Positions 35,641 to 47,310 of a DNA stretch of 64,000 bases are shown here, one piece after another. Below the pieces are notes generated by a model. It ran no database searches. It saw nothing but the letters and a program-made list of their open reading frames with translations, and was not told the DNA's origin. Position numbers and translations under genes: made by a program. Location of the stretch: assembly GCF_023898315.1 (NCBI RefSeq), contig NC_064616.1, forward strand, positions 707,573,389-707,637,388, written 5' to 3'. This stretch comes from Schistocerca nitens (lineage: Eukaryota; Arthropoda; Insecta; Orthoptera; Acrididae). The first letter of the stretch is position 1. Each line of letters begins with the position of its first letter.

Positions 35641-36159
35641 AATAAATTCAGTAACTCTGTAATTGTGTAAGGATCAGTAGTGAGTGAAAGAAGCAAGGAA
35701 GGGCAGCTATCATTAATGAAGAAAACTACTGGAGGTTGTCCTATCTGAAGAGATAACATTAACTTAGGACATGGGCACTTGAATATTTAAAATAAACAAA
35801 AAATTAAAAAAAAAACATTTGGGTAACATGCCTTGAAGCTCTAAACACTTTTGAAACTACATCTTATTTAAAAGCCACATATCAGCGTTATAAATCATTG
35901 TGGTAATCTTACTGCTAGCTCATTATCAATCATGTGATAAACTACAATAAAGGTTCACGGCATTTGTGTACACACATTTTGACAGTATCATTCTACAAAA
36001 CTAAGAGTTACAACCAGATCATTCATATTTTACATGACATTCAATCTGGGCATGCCATACAGCATCATATGACATACTATTCCATTACCAGTACCATACT
36101 AAATGTACAGTCAATATTTTGATGATGCGTGTGTCTTTCAAGATTATATTATGAGTGCA
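35641..36159. other. STK16 intron, no gene seen
   Basis: No motif or repeat family recognised. Confidence 0.4.
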
Positions 36160-36460
36160 CAATGCCAAAACTCAAAAACGCATTCCTCCAAGAGACAGGC
36201 ATCCACTAAATGGAATGGCCTGCAGTATCTGATGGCATGAACCCAAACTGATCATGCTTTGGAGCAGCTGAAACTTGCAGTGCATTATTGCAGGAACTGA
36301 CCTCACATAATGGATATCCTCGGGACATTCACTACCAAATAGTGAAACAGGCTCGTGCATCATTGCCTCACCCACTCTCTGGTAAGCCCAAGAATGTGAG
36401 ACCATATAGGAGGAGCAACATGGCATTGAATGTTACCCAGTAGTGATTTGGATTTTACAA
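36160..36460 (+). pseudogene. Tc1-like transposase C-terminal fragment
   Basis: Shares AATGGCCTG.AGTATCTG, the G.AGCAGCTGAAACTTG.. and TTGCAGGAACTG segments with 53,180-53,270. In one frame it reads ..NGMACSI and WSS*NLQC, the W-P...D...P.EH.W block and following helix of Tc1-like transposases, with stops. Confidence 0.5.
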
Positions 36461-37601
36461 ATGGCAAAAAATGTGCACCTTTGGACAAACTACCTTATTT
36501 TAGTTACAGTTTTACTTTTATCTGGCGGTTACTTTTTAATTTAGTTTCTTAAGGCCTATAGCTCTGCTATCTGCTCCCCACAAACCTAAAGCTGAACACA
36601 TTCACTGATATGCTAGTGGCAAAAAAGTGTTTTTTAGCAGTTTATATAGTAACAACAGATTTATAGTGAGTGTGACCCACAAGTTAAAACATGGATTACA
36701 CCAGGAATGCTGTTCATATTATATTCTCTGGTCAAATCTACCACCCATCTGAGTGACAATTACACACATCATGAACAAGCATATCGTCAGGCCACAGCAC
36801 AAAGTAGCATTCAGCGAAATGCCAGGCAACAACATATGAGAATGCTAAATCCAGTATCACTATAAGCTACAGAGCACAATCACTAACATGAAAGCAGGAC
36901 TAATACTGTTGTGTGTTCAAAAGACAAGGAAGGTCTCTTGGATTGATAAGAAGTGGTACGTGTTAGCACACACTGATGGCAAGTCATCAAATGACCATGA
37001 AACAGTTGATCACTTGTGATGTCAGGTAGATGGCAAGTCATCAAAATTAATATGGGGTAATTGATCCTTTGTGCTGGTGGATATAGTTCAGACCTTATAC
37101 TGTCATATAAGGTATATTTAAATGAAACAAAACAGAAGCCAGGTATTTACACCATCACCCCACACAGGGACCTCATTGTGTCCAGAGGATTCTTCAGAAG
37201 AAAAAATTTCTTTAATTATAGCTAGAAAATTAAGACTGTTCGCTGGAATGAGTTTCTTATCGACAAACAAAAAGCCAGAACAATCTGAAGTACCCCCAAA
37301 AACGCATACTGATATGCTCATAATCACATTTGTATAATTTATTATTGACTGTAACACTTGTGATGAAGTTCATATAATCAAATAAGTGAGTGAATGTTTG
37401 GAAAAAAATTATAGTCTAATTTTATTTTACCAATCTAGTAAGGATCTACAGAAAGAATACATTTAAAATTTATACTATTAGTTGAAGTACTTCAGGTTTT
37501 TCTTCTTGTCATATATTCAAGCACCAATATATACTGAGAATTTCTCATTAAAGTATTTCCTAAGTCAATAAAAATCATACCCATTTAGTGTCTGAACATA
37601 C
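36461..37601. other. STK16 intron, no gene seen
   Basis: A 71-79 codon open region at 37,118-37,357 exists on both strands but has no recognisable motif or splice support. Confidence 0.4.
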
Positions 37602-37756
37602 CCATATATCTGTGCGCTCATCCACCATACAATAGCTCTCAACATTGAAAAGTTCTGGTGCCCGATACGGCATGGAGCACATTTCCCCGGCAGTGTCCTG
37701 AAGTTTCTGGGCTTCTGAACTTCCACATATTTTAATTCGGGCTGTGCTCATGGAAC
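37602..37756 (-). CDS. STK16: STK16-type kinase, activation-loop exon
   Basis: 155 bp between GTGTTCCAG and ATGG|GTATGT. It completes the split glycine codon of MDLG and reads SMSTARIKICGSSEAQKLQD, then CSMPYRAPELFNVESYCMVD and ERTDIW. The YRAPELF motif (kinase APE) and DERTD(I/V)W are strongly shared with human STK16. MDLG in place of the usual DFG is a known trait of this family, and SM follows as in human (MDLGSM). The exon keeps phase with both neighbours. Confidence 0.95.
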
Positions 37757-38431
37757 CTGGAACACAATCACAAACAACTTAATTAAATAAACATATGCAC
37801 AGTTATTGCGACTGACACAAATGGTAATATTATCTCAGAATCATACATCAACTTCCCAGAGGAGTGTGTTCAGAAATGCTGCTTCCTTAGAAATTAAAAA
37901 GATGTGCTACACTAAAATGCTCTCCCTCACTAAGACATTAGAGAATGACTAACGGGCAGTCCAAAGTTTCACTCTGTCACCAGTTGTTGCTAACTTTTTC
38001 AAACTCTACAAATGCTCTCCTGCATACTTTGCTGGACTAACAATCTGAGGAGGAAAAGAATGACTGAGGCTGACAGATTCTATAATGAAAAATCTGACCT
38101 ATAGTAGAGCATGCACTGAAATGAAACTATCTCACAGAGCACATATTTCCAAGGTTCAGATGTCGATACCTATCTTAGTCTGATGCACTGTCTGTGTACA
38201 TCAGAAACTTTTAATAACAGTGCTGCTATTTTGCATACACAGAAAAGTAAATAGATAAACATGCATGTCGAATTTCTGGACATCACACAATGAAATTACT
38301 GCTCTCAACACAACTCTGCTAATAGTAACAAGAAAACTTTTATTACTTTATCAATGGAAGAAACAAACCAATAAAATAAGTGAACATACCGAGTTAGAAC
38401 TGAGGCATCAAGGGATCACCAATTTAGTACT
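37757..38431. other. STK16 intron, no gene seen
   Basis: No motif or repeat family recognised. Confidence 0.4.
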
Positions 38432-38462
38432 GGGGGGGGGGGGGGGGGGAAGGGGGGGGAGG
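38432..38462. repeat. G-rich homopolymer tract
   Basis: Eighteen G, AA, then eight G and GAGG. It directly precedes the LINE tail. Confidence 0.95.
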
Positions 38463-38645
38463 CAGTGTGGAGGGTACAAATTGTAGAGGGAGACCAAGAG
38501 ATGAATACACTAAGCAGATTCAGAAGGATGTAGGCTGCAGTGCGTACTGGGAGATGAAGCAGCTTGCACAGGATAGAGTAGCATGGAAAGCTGCATCAAA
38601 CCAGTCTCAGGACTGAAGACCACAACAACAACAACAACAACTGAG
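38463..38645 (+). mobile_element. LINE 3' end with (CAA)n tail
   Basis: The plus strand reads an ETKR-like part, then YTKQIQKDVGCSAYWEMKQL and AQDRVAWKAASNQSQD-stop, followed by AGACCACAACAACAACAAC. That is the typical final segment of a LINE ORF with a CAA-repeat tail. Only the last 180 bp are present. The family may be the one at 28.5-32 kb but this cannot be tested here. Confidence 0.75.
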
Positions 38646-39244
38646 TTCTTCAAGCAAAACAACAAAAAATGAGAATTACATGTTATTACTGCGAAAACTT
38701 TATAGCCACACTAATTAAAAGACCTATAGCCATGAGCCAGACACTGGATGTATTATGGGTTGACCTTCTGTGTTCCAAGTAAACAAAGGGCAGAAGATTA
38801 GGGTGTAATATGCTGACAATAATGAGGTCATTAGAGATGGAGCTCCAGCATGGGTTGGGGAAGGACAAGAAAGGAAACTGGCTATTTTCAAAGAAACCAT
38901 TCTGGCATTAGGGAATCCACAGGAAACCTACACAGGACTTTAATTGCCTTTCTCCTGACTGCAAATACAGTATCTCACCAGTGTGCTACTTCAGTCAGTT
39001 TTTCTAAGTAGATAGGCATTGGTTCTCACTGGTGACAATTTTAAACTCTTAATTGTTTACAAAGTGCAGCAGCACATCAAAGCATCAAAACTAAATGCAG
39101 AATGATGAAACACTATAACGTGCAGTCAATATGACATCACAAATCAACTGACTTGCATGATTTTTTAGGCTTCTTTCATAAATATTACAGAAAAAGGCAA
39201 TTAAAAAAAACATTGAGTAGTGATTCTCCAACAGAAAGAGGTTC
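38646..39244. other. STK16 intron, no gene seen
   Basis: No motif recognised; the end of this stretch may belong to the Penelope-like element terminal repeat. Confidence 0.4.
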
Positions 39245-40668
39245 CTACTCAATGGTCTGAAGATGACCACAGTAGTGGTCGAAACCGGTCACCTTGTTAA
39301 ATAAATCGTGATCAAGACTGTTTTTAATAGTAATCATTGACATTAACTTGAGAATGTATTTTCTTTGAAATGTTTCACATATTTCCTGCCATGTCAGATT
39401 TGTATGTAATCTCAAGCTTTCGATGATTTCCTCTATTGCCATTGTCAGGCTGTGCTTTATTCAGTTGGGTGAATTACATCATGGAGATATAACAGTCACA
39501 GAACTTCCATATGCCACCAGAGGTTATGTTGATATTTCTATGATGGTTTTGTTAGATGGTGGATAATTCAGTTTATTTCTCTGTTGCCTTTCAGAATCAA
39601 GTGTCCATTTCCGTGCACCCCTAAGGTTACAGCCAATGTCCCAGTTAAAGCTGCTGCTGCACAGTCTGACCACAATGGTTTCTTTGATGACAGAATCCCA
39701 GCAGGTAGATACATGGTATATTTCTTCAAACATAATCCTATGTTTGTTTATGAGGGTGTGTTCAGCAACAGTAGATTTGCCAAAATAGTCATATTTAATG
39801 TGGCATCATTGCTCTGTCTAGCATTCTGAAACTGTTTGTACTGACTGACCAATGTAGCTGCTACCACAATCACATCGAATTTTATCAATTCTAGGAACAC
39901 TGAAATCAAGGCTGCCTTTTACATGGGTTAGCATCGCCTTAATTTTCTTGGATGCTCAGAAAATTGATTGAATAAAGTGTCTGCACAGGACTGTCTATTT
40001 TGGTTGTTGTAGCTCTGAAGAAAGGATATCAGCAGAGCACAATAGGCAGTGCAGCATCTTTCACATGACATGGTGAATGAGATAAGGTTCCCTACAAATC
40101 ATATATTAGTCAAGCCTCCCAAGTCATAATGTAAGAGGCAGAAGGAATCTGTGATTTGTGGAGAGAGAAGACATAGTTGTGCTGCACACTGACTTGGGCA
40201 AAAGCTACAGTTGTGCTTAATTCCACAGGGTATAATGATAAAGTTTCTTTACTTTTGGAAGATAGTATGAACAAAACTATTAAACACAATGCTACTTTAT
40301 CACTTAACAGTAAACTGAGGATGCTATCCAACAATTCTGGTCTACCAAAAAATGTGATAAGAACTGGCAAACACAACATCCTACACTGCCAAGGCTTTGC
40401 CTAAAATCCACAAAGAAGGCATTCCATGGCAACCTGTGGTTAATGCTATAGATTCTCCAACCTACACACTGGTGAAAATATCTAATCGTGTTATTAAAGG
40501 CAATAACTGATTCTGGGGTCATCATATTACAAATGCTGAAATGTTTGTGGGCATAAATAAACCAGAATCAATTCAGGCAAAATTATGGTCAGTTTGGAGG
40601 TGGTGTGATTGCTCACAAAAATATCAATTTCTGCAGAATGCTAGGGGTGTAACACTCCTTGTGTGAAA
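39245..40668. mobile_element. Penelope-like element with internal inversion
   Basis: Minus strand 40,060-39,490 encodes the C-terminal part with a GIY-YIG endonuclease: KKIKAMLTHVKGSLDFSVPR, then IDKIRCDCGSSYIGQSVQTV, then STVAEHTLINKHR. Plus strand 40,195-40,520 encodes the front part of the Penelope RT: KATVVLNSTGYNDKVSLLLE and, after frame breaks, KIHKEGIPWQPVVNAIDSPT. The two parts of one ORF thus point away from each other. Stops are present in both. The right edge is cut by the Tc1-like relic at 40,671. Confidence 0.75.
39254..39293 (+). ncRNA. hammerhead-like motif (candidate)
   Basis: GGT-CTGAAGA-T-GACCAC-AGTA-GTGGTC-GAAAC-CG-GTC-ACC. It fits the hammerhead core CUGANGA...GAAA, a perfect 6-bp stem II with a 4-nt loop, a tiny stem III and a GGU/ACC stem I across a GUC cleavage position. 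One unpaired U precedes stem II. Small hammerheads are known in Penelope-like terminal repeats. It is on the strand opposite to the endonuclease part. Confidence 0.45.
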
Positions 40669-40670
40669 TA

Positions 40671-41285
40671 CACTGAGGTGACAAAAGTCATGGGATACCT
40701 CCCAATATCATGACAGACCTCCTTTTGTCTGGCATAGTGCAGCAGCTCAATGTGGTATGGACTCAACAAGCCACTGGAAGCCCCTGCAGAAATAATGAAC
40801 CATGCTGCCTCTATAGTTATCCATAATTGCGAAAATGTTGCTGGTGCAGAAGTTTGTGCATGAGCAGACCTATCAATTACGTCCCATAAATGTTCGATGT
40901 GATACATGTTGGCTGATGTAGGTGGCCAAACCATTCACTCAAACTGTCCTGAATGTTCTTCATACCAATCACGAACAATTGGGGTTTGGTGACATAGTGC
41001 ACTGACATCTATAAAAATTCCTTCATACATGACTGCAAATGGTCTCCAAGTAGCCAAACATAACCATCTCCAGTCAATGATCTGTTCAGCTGGACCAGAG
41101 AACTCGCTCCATTCCATGTAAATACAGCCCACACCATTATGGAGCCATCACCAGGTTGCACAGTGCCTTGTTGACAGCTTGGGTCCATGGTTTTGCGAGG
41201 TCTGAGTCACACTCCAACATTACCATCAGCTCTTACCAACTGAAACTGGGACTTACACCAGGCCACAGTTTTTCAGTCTTTCCGG
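40671..41285 (-). pseudogene. Tc1-like relic, C-terminal half with one TIR
   Basis: TIR CACTGAGGTGACAAAAGTCA begins after TA at 40,669-40,670. The minus strand reads MVWAVFTWNGAS near 41,125, a second-D region near 40,960 and WPPTSANMYHIEHLWDVIDR near 40,930-40,875. Stops and shifts throughout. The right end was not found; the relic fades near 41,285. The TIR resembles that of the 3,466-6,528 element (shared GTCATGGGATA). Confidence 0.75.
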
Positions 41286-44200
41286 GAAAAACAACACTGA
41301 TATTATTGTTAATATGATGGTCATACTATTGTTTTATTTTTTTAAGTGTAATGTATGATGGAAAGATGTCAATTTTGTCAGAACACATTGTGCACAAGGG
41401 TAACTGCACTCCATCTACCTACTGTCCTAACAGATATAATAGTGTGATATATAAAAGCAATTATTATATACTATATTTATATTCATGCAGATGGAACATC
41501 TTATCCTTTCATTTGTTAGCAATTACAAATGTCACACTCTAGTGCAAAATTACATCATAATTAGGAAATTTAATCAACATTAATTAACTTCAAATGTGGG
41601 GACCTACCTTAAGGAAAATTCGTGAAGATACACTGGAGGGGCAGTCTAGTTTTTTAAGAATGTTTGGCAACATTTAGGTTGTGTCCAATACAACATTATA
41701 TCAACAGGTACTTTCCTGAGGTGGGACACTTTTGATCAACTTAGATCTACTGAGTAAATGGTATTCAAATTTTCCATAATAAAATGGCCTGTCAGATGTC
41801 AGGAATAGTACTGGTTTGAAGCTAGTAACAGATTCATTAGGTCTTGCAACTTTGCTAACACATCTGTAAATGTATTATGGGTGACACTGTAGCATTACAA
41901 GCAGTCTGCTCACTACATATATAAATTAATAAAAGAACTGGAGGTTTATTTCAGCATGATATGGCTGAAAAATTACTGTGATGCAGTTAGGTAAGGTAGG
42001 TACACAAACGCTGGGGTGAGCTCCATGTTGATGTGGAAAACAGGAGAAGAGGTGGGATGAAGTGCAGCGAACTGCTGGGTGGAAGCTGCCTGGAAATCCC
42101 GCAGCGGCAAAAAGGAACTTCGTCCCTGCATGGTTGTGGACACTAAGCAGTATGGTGAGATGTTCATCACAAACTCTATAATAACTTCCAAACAAGCTAC
42201 AGAAAGTCTTAAGATAGCACTGAAATCACAAACAGGGACAAGTTTAATAAAATTATTACCATATTTATACAACAAATATTATTAAAGTTATTAACATTTA
42301 TGTGTAAAATTTTTATAACAGCAACAACATAAGCTACACACACACTACAAACCATCTGATAGGGCTTGAAGTCAGCTATAAAATAAGTATATTTATAAGA
42401 GTGCAGGACGGACAGATCAACATAATAAATAATTTCTGAGTGATGAAGTGTTCTCCACAGAAACACAAAAGATTAGCTTCAACATGAAAAAAATATACTA
42501 CTGTTTCCATTTGTTTATGATTGTTTAATAAGAAAATTTGTAAAACAATGTTTATAAGATATCAGTTTGAGTAATGTAGTGAGGAAGCAGCGAGCTGAAT
42601 AAAATAGTACATTTGACTACTCCTTGCCATTCTGTTGCGTGCAAAATTTAAAATATAACTTAAAGTTGATTATCCTATAATGTTTAATTTTAATGAAGTA
42701 ATATCTATCTGAAAATTGTTTATACATGTATATTATGTGTATTTGAAATATTCAAAATTGCAAAAAGCTTATATCCAATGGAATGGCGGTCAAGCTTCCA
42801 GACATCAGTAGTCACTCACATGACGAAAGAGAGAAAGAGGCAAGCAGAGCGTGCTTTATGGTCTTCTGATTTTTGTAGCTGGTTGGGTACAGTTCTTGGT
42901 AAGGTTGAGTAGCCAATTTAATACTTAATCATTTTGTTGTATATCAGCTTGCAATTTAGAGAATATTTGAACAGTGAGTGCTAGTATAGCTAACATGCGC
43001 AACTTTAGCACATGGGACTCAGAGTTCAAGTCTTGCATCCAGCAGGCAGTATTTTTTTTTCACTGCGATAAACAAGTGTGTGTTTACATTGAGATAAGAT
43101 TTATTATATTATTTTCTTTACTGGTCTCCACTGGTTCACTGCAAACTACAGTAGATCAAAAACCAACTGTATTGCATCACAGGTAAATGAGTATAAGATT
43201 CTAAATTTCATGGTTACCAGTAAACGACCTACATTTTCTTTACTAAATAATATCTGTAATCAAAAAAAGAAGGGAGGAAAGAAAACAAACACGAAATAAG
43301 AACATCTTTTGCTTGATTACAAGGTGGACAGTAATTTTGTAACTTCTACATTTACAACAGATCACATTTACACAAGGCATTTGAAATTTGCACTATTGTG
43401 CACCATTGTGCAACAGAGGATCAACAATCCCACTGCATGTGTGGCAAGGTATGTCAATGGGGACATCACATTTTCAACATCTGTCATCTACTTTTGTGGT
43501 AGTCCCCGATATTTGGACCCCATGTGTCTTATATTAAATTACTTGTTGCAGTAGCTTCTTTGTTGTTTCAGGATTTTTTAAATGTTAGTAAGAATCACCC
43601 TGTATAGACTTTGATGAATTTGTCAAGCATTAGGAATTTATTCAGTTTAGTTGATTCTGATGCAATGCACAATCCATTTGCCTCATATTAGTCATTGCAT
43701 GCAAACATTCTGCTTGCTCTGCTAGGTCATTATTTGATATGTCATTATTTCATATTACATTTAGATAAATATTAACATTTTCATTTATATGCTTTTATCT
43801 ATCATCCAGTGACAGTTCTTTAGGATGGCCATGTAATTGATTGATGTTTCAAGGGCCACAATTCAACAGAGCACAACAGAGTCTCTGTGTCAGCAAATGA
43901 GATGTAAACAGGTTGTGTACTCGCCCACTGGTGGTTGGGTAGCAGAAATCTCTTAATATTTACCTGTTACCTTAAATCCCCAGCTGTTTGTCTTGACCAT
44001 GAGTAATCAGTTGTAGTCTGCTCGGTTGTACAACTAGCTTGCTCTAGCTGCATATAAGTGTTCATTTTAAGGGAAATTTGTTTATACTCATGACGAAGTG
44101 AAATAAAAAATGAACTTGGAGATACACAGAATGGTCTAAGAAACAAAATACACACATCATACAGTTATTATTAAATTATCCTGCAGTTTTGATTCCTCAA

Positions 44201-44546
44201 TTTAATGGTAAGTGGGGAGGTGGCAAATACTGTCATCAATTAACACAGAAACTTCACAGTAACAAATTAACCAACCCTTTGATTAAAATTCGCCTCTTTG
44301 TTATATTCAAACAGTATGTATTATCAGTTTAAGTATTACAGGCATCTGAATAAAACATTTCCTCTACTCATGGTCTTCCCATCATGACGAGGAGGACAAG
44401 ATGGAAAATGTAGGTTTTGGCAATAGTAGTGTCTTCTCTACACTCTTGCCGATTCAATATGTCAGAGAACTGATGTTTTTGACTCTGAAATTCTTATTAG
44501 TAGAAGGTGGGAACATTTATCAGGACCAGATTTCTTTTTCTGTGCA
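41286..44546. other. STK16 intron, no gene seen
   Basis: A long A/T-rich stretch with no coding motif. A short tRNA-like run near 42,990-43,040 (AGAGTTCAAGTCTTGC) could be a SINE scrap but lacks a body. No repeat family recognised. Confidence 0.4.
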
Positions 44547-44573
44547 GGGGGGGGGGGGGGGGGGAGGGGGAGG
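44547..44573. repeat. poly(G) tract
   Basis: G run with three A interruptions, AG-rich at its end. Confidence 0.95.
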
Positions 44574-45287
44574 GATAGATAGAATTTTGGAAAGGATATT
44601 TCTTATTTCTGGGGCATGATTAAAAATTGTTGAAGTCACTGCAGCAGATGTGATACAGTTCTTACAAGCACCTATGCCTATATTATACACGTTCCAGGAC
44701 AGAAACAGCTGAAAAAGCTGAACCAGATCCTTGTGAAGGGATCACACTACCATTAAGTTTGCCCTAAAATGAATAGTGTCCTCCCAAAAACCCTTCCCAC
44801 CCCTCTCAATATTGTAATCCATCACCTGGTTCAGCCTGCCTAAAATCCTGATCCATATTTTGCCACTCCTACTCACAGTTGCCTGATAAATGGATCATGT
44901 GTGTTAAACTCTTATGCACTAGATCTGGCCCATGCATCCCTCCAGAGCATTAGATTCCAGTCCTGGCATTGGCACACCATATATACTAGCCTACCTGTGA
45001 AGGCTACCACATATACAACCATATATACAAGCCTACCTGTGAAAGCATCCAAGTTATCTTCACTGTCATAACTATGTGGATGTGATTTTTTATGCTTTCT
45101 TACCAAAATGGATAATTTTCAAAGTTCTGAGTTTGCAGACAAGTAAATGTCTATTTTCCTGCTAGCCATCTTTGACTTCACACTCTCTCTAGACCTTGCC
45201 CCTTGTTCATTCGTCCTAACAGCTATGTCTGAGATAACTACTTACCTCAATACTCAATTAAGCTGCAGTGCCAAAGGAACTAAAGCT
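44574..45287. other. no gene seen
   Basis: Contains a short imperfect duplication near 44,985-45,050 (CCTACCTGTGAArGC). No coding motif. Confidence 0.4.
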
Positions 45288-45408
<121 letters not shown>

Positions 45409-46687
45409 ACATACATGGCACATTTGTGTGCGGTGATAAATTGTGAATGGCTGTCTGTACTCATAAGTTCCACCCAGGTTTTATTTTTTAGTATTCTAGA
45501 CTTAAATTCTGACCAATCAACTTCCACTCAGCTACCATAAACAGCTTCCCCATCCATCAATTATTCGCATCACGCACCAAGCATTCTGAGGACTCCAAGC
45601 ACAACACTGTTTTCATACTGTGAGTGCCTTAGTATGATATGCATTACACTATGCACCAGAAGAACATAATTGACAGTAGTATGCAGGGTGCAGATATAAA
45701 CAAAACTACTGGTGTGGCTCATTACATTACCTTACAGAAATGGTCTTTCAGAATTTAGCTTACTGATGAGTGATTGTACGTGTAACTAACTATAAAAACA
45801 TGCTTTGCTACATTCTCCAGCTTCTAAATCAACAGCCACATATAGTATACTGCAAGCCACCATATGGTGCATGGCAGGGGGTACTTTTTACCACTAAAAC
45901 CATTTCTTCTCCTGTTCTTCGTGCAAATGGAGCAAGGGAAAAATAACCATCTATACGCCTCAATACAAGCCATAATTCTCTTATCTTGTCTTCCCAGTCC
46001 CTACACAAAACGTGCATTGGCATCAATAGCATTGTTCTGCAGTCAGCTGCATATGACAGTTCTCTAAATTTCCTCAATAGTATTTCATCAAAAGAATATT
46101 GTCTTACCTCCACAGATTCCCATTTGAGTTCATTAAGCATCTCCATGATATTCACATGTTGATCAAACTACTGGCAACAAATCTAGCAGCCTGCCTCTGA
46201 ATTGGCTGGATGTGATCCTTTAATCTGACCTGATGGGGATCCCAAACACTCAAGCAGTACTCAAGAATTGGTCACACTAGTGTTCTACACATGGTCTCCT
46301 TCACAGATGAGCTACACTTTCCTAAAACCTCCCAATAAATTGAAGTCAACTACTACTGTCCTTACATGCTTGTTCCATTTCATATCGCTTTGCAACATTA
46401 TGACCAGACATTTAATTGATGCAACTGTGTCAAGCAGCACACTACTAATACCTTAAGCAAACATAACAGGGTTTTTTTTCCTACTCATCTGCATTAACTT
46501 ACATTTTTCTACATTTACAGCAACACTAAAAAGGAATTCTGTCCAAGTCATCCTGTATTCTTCTACAATAAGTCATTCAGCATTCTTCTACAAACACTCA
46601 ACAATGATATTTTCCTGTATACTACAGCGTCACCAGGTAACAGTCGCAGACTGTTGCTTACGCTATCCATCAGATCATTTATCTATA

Positions 46688-47306
46688 AGGGACAGTCAAA
46701 CAAAAAAAAGAGACAGACGGAAAAAAGTAAGTAAATTATTTATTATTTCAATAGTAATTGTCACAGCTGTTAGTACATTTATCACACTGAGATAAAATGT
46801 TCAATGCATTCCTGGAAAAATATCTGCAGTGGCTAACAGAACCATTATTGTACCCAGGTGTGAAACTCTTTGCCTGAAGCACCTCAATAGCCACGAATGT
46901 CTTTCTTCAGGGCTCCAAAAATATGGAAAACACATGGAGAGCATTCAGGACAACCTGCCAATAAAATGCCTGTCCACATCTTGCCAAAGTTGTTTTGATT
47001 ACACTGCAGAAGTTTTGTTGGGAAGCCATCACACATCCTCCATATACTCCCAATCTCTTCCCATGTGATTTCATATTTTTGCAGTCCTGAAGAAAGACAT
47101 TCGTGGCCATCAATTTGCTACAGATAAAGAGGTGCATGGCTGGGTACAATCATGGTTCTGTAGGCAAACACAAACATTTTTTCATGAAGGTGACCATCTT
47201 GTCTCACAGTGAGGTAAACATATTAACAGCCATGGTGCTTACTTTTGAAATAATAAACAGTATGATTAATTTTTTCCACCTGTCGCATTTTCATTTGACT
47301 GTCCCT
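46688..47306. mobile_element. fold-back mariner derivative, 619 bp
   Basis: Ends AGGGACAGTCAAA.. are inverted and flanked by TA (46,686-46,687; 47,307-47,308). Inside, two copies of a mariner 3' end face outward. The left arm codes the transposase C-terminus on the minus strand, ending CDKCTNSCDNYY. The right arm codes LKKDIRGHQFATDKEVHGWV and WFCRQTQTFF on the plus strand. The arms pair over about 260 bp with roughly 75 percent identity by eye, around a unique centre of about 100 bp. Confidence 0.8.
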
Positions 47307-47310
47307 TATA

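Noticed and set aside
42985-43045. tRNA-like run
   Set aside because: Short match to a box B only; no body, tail or second box.
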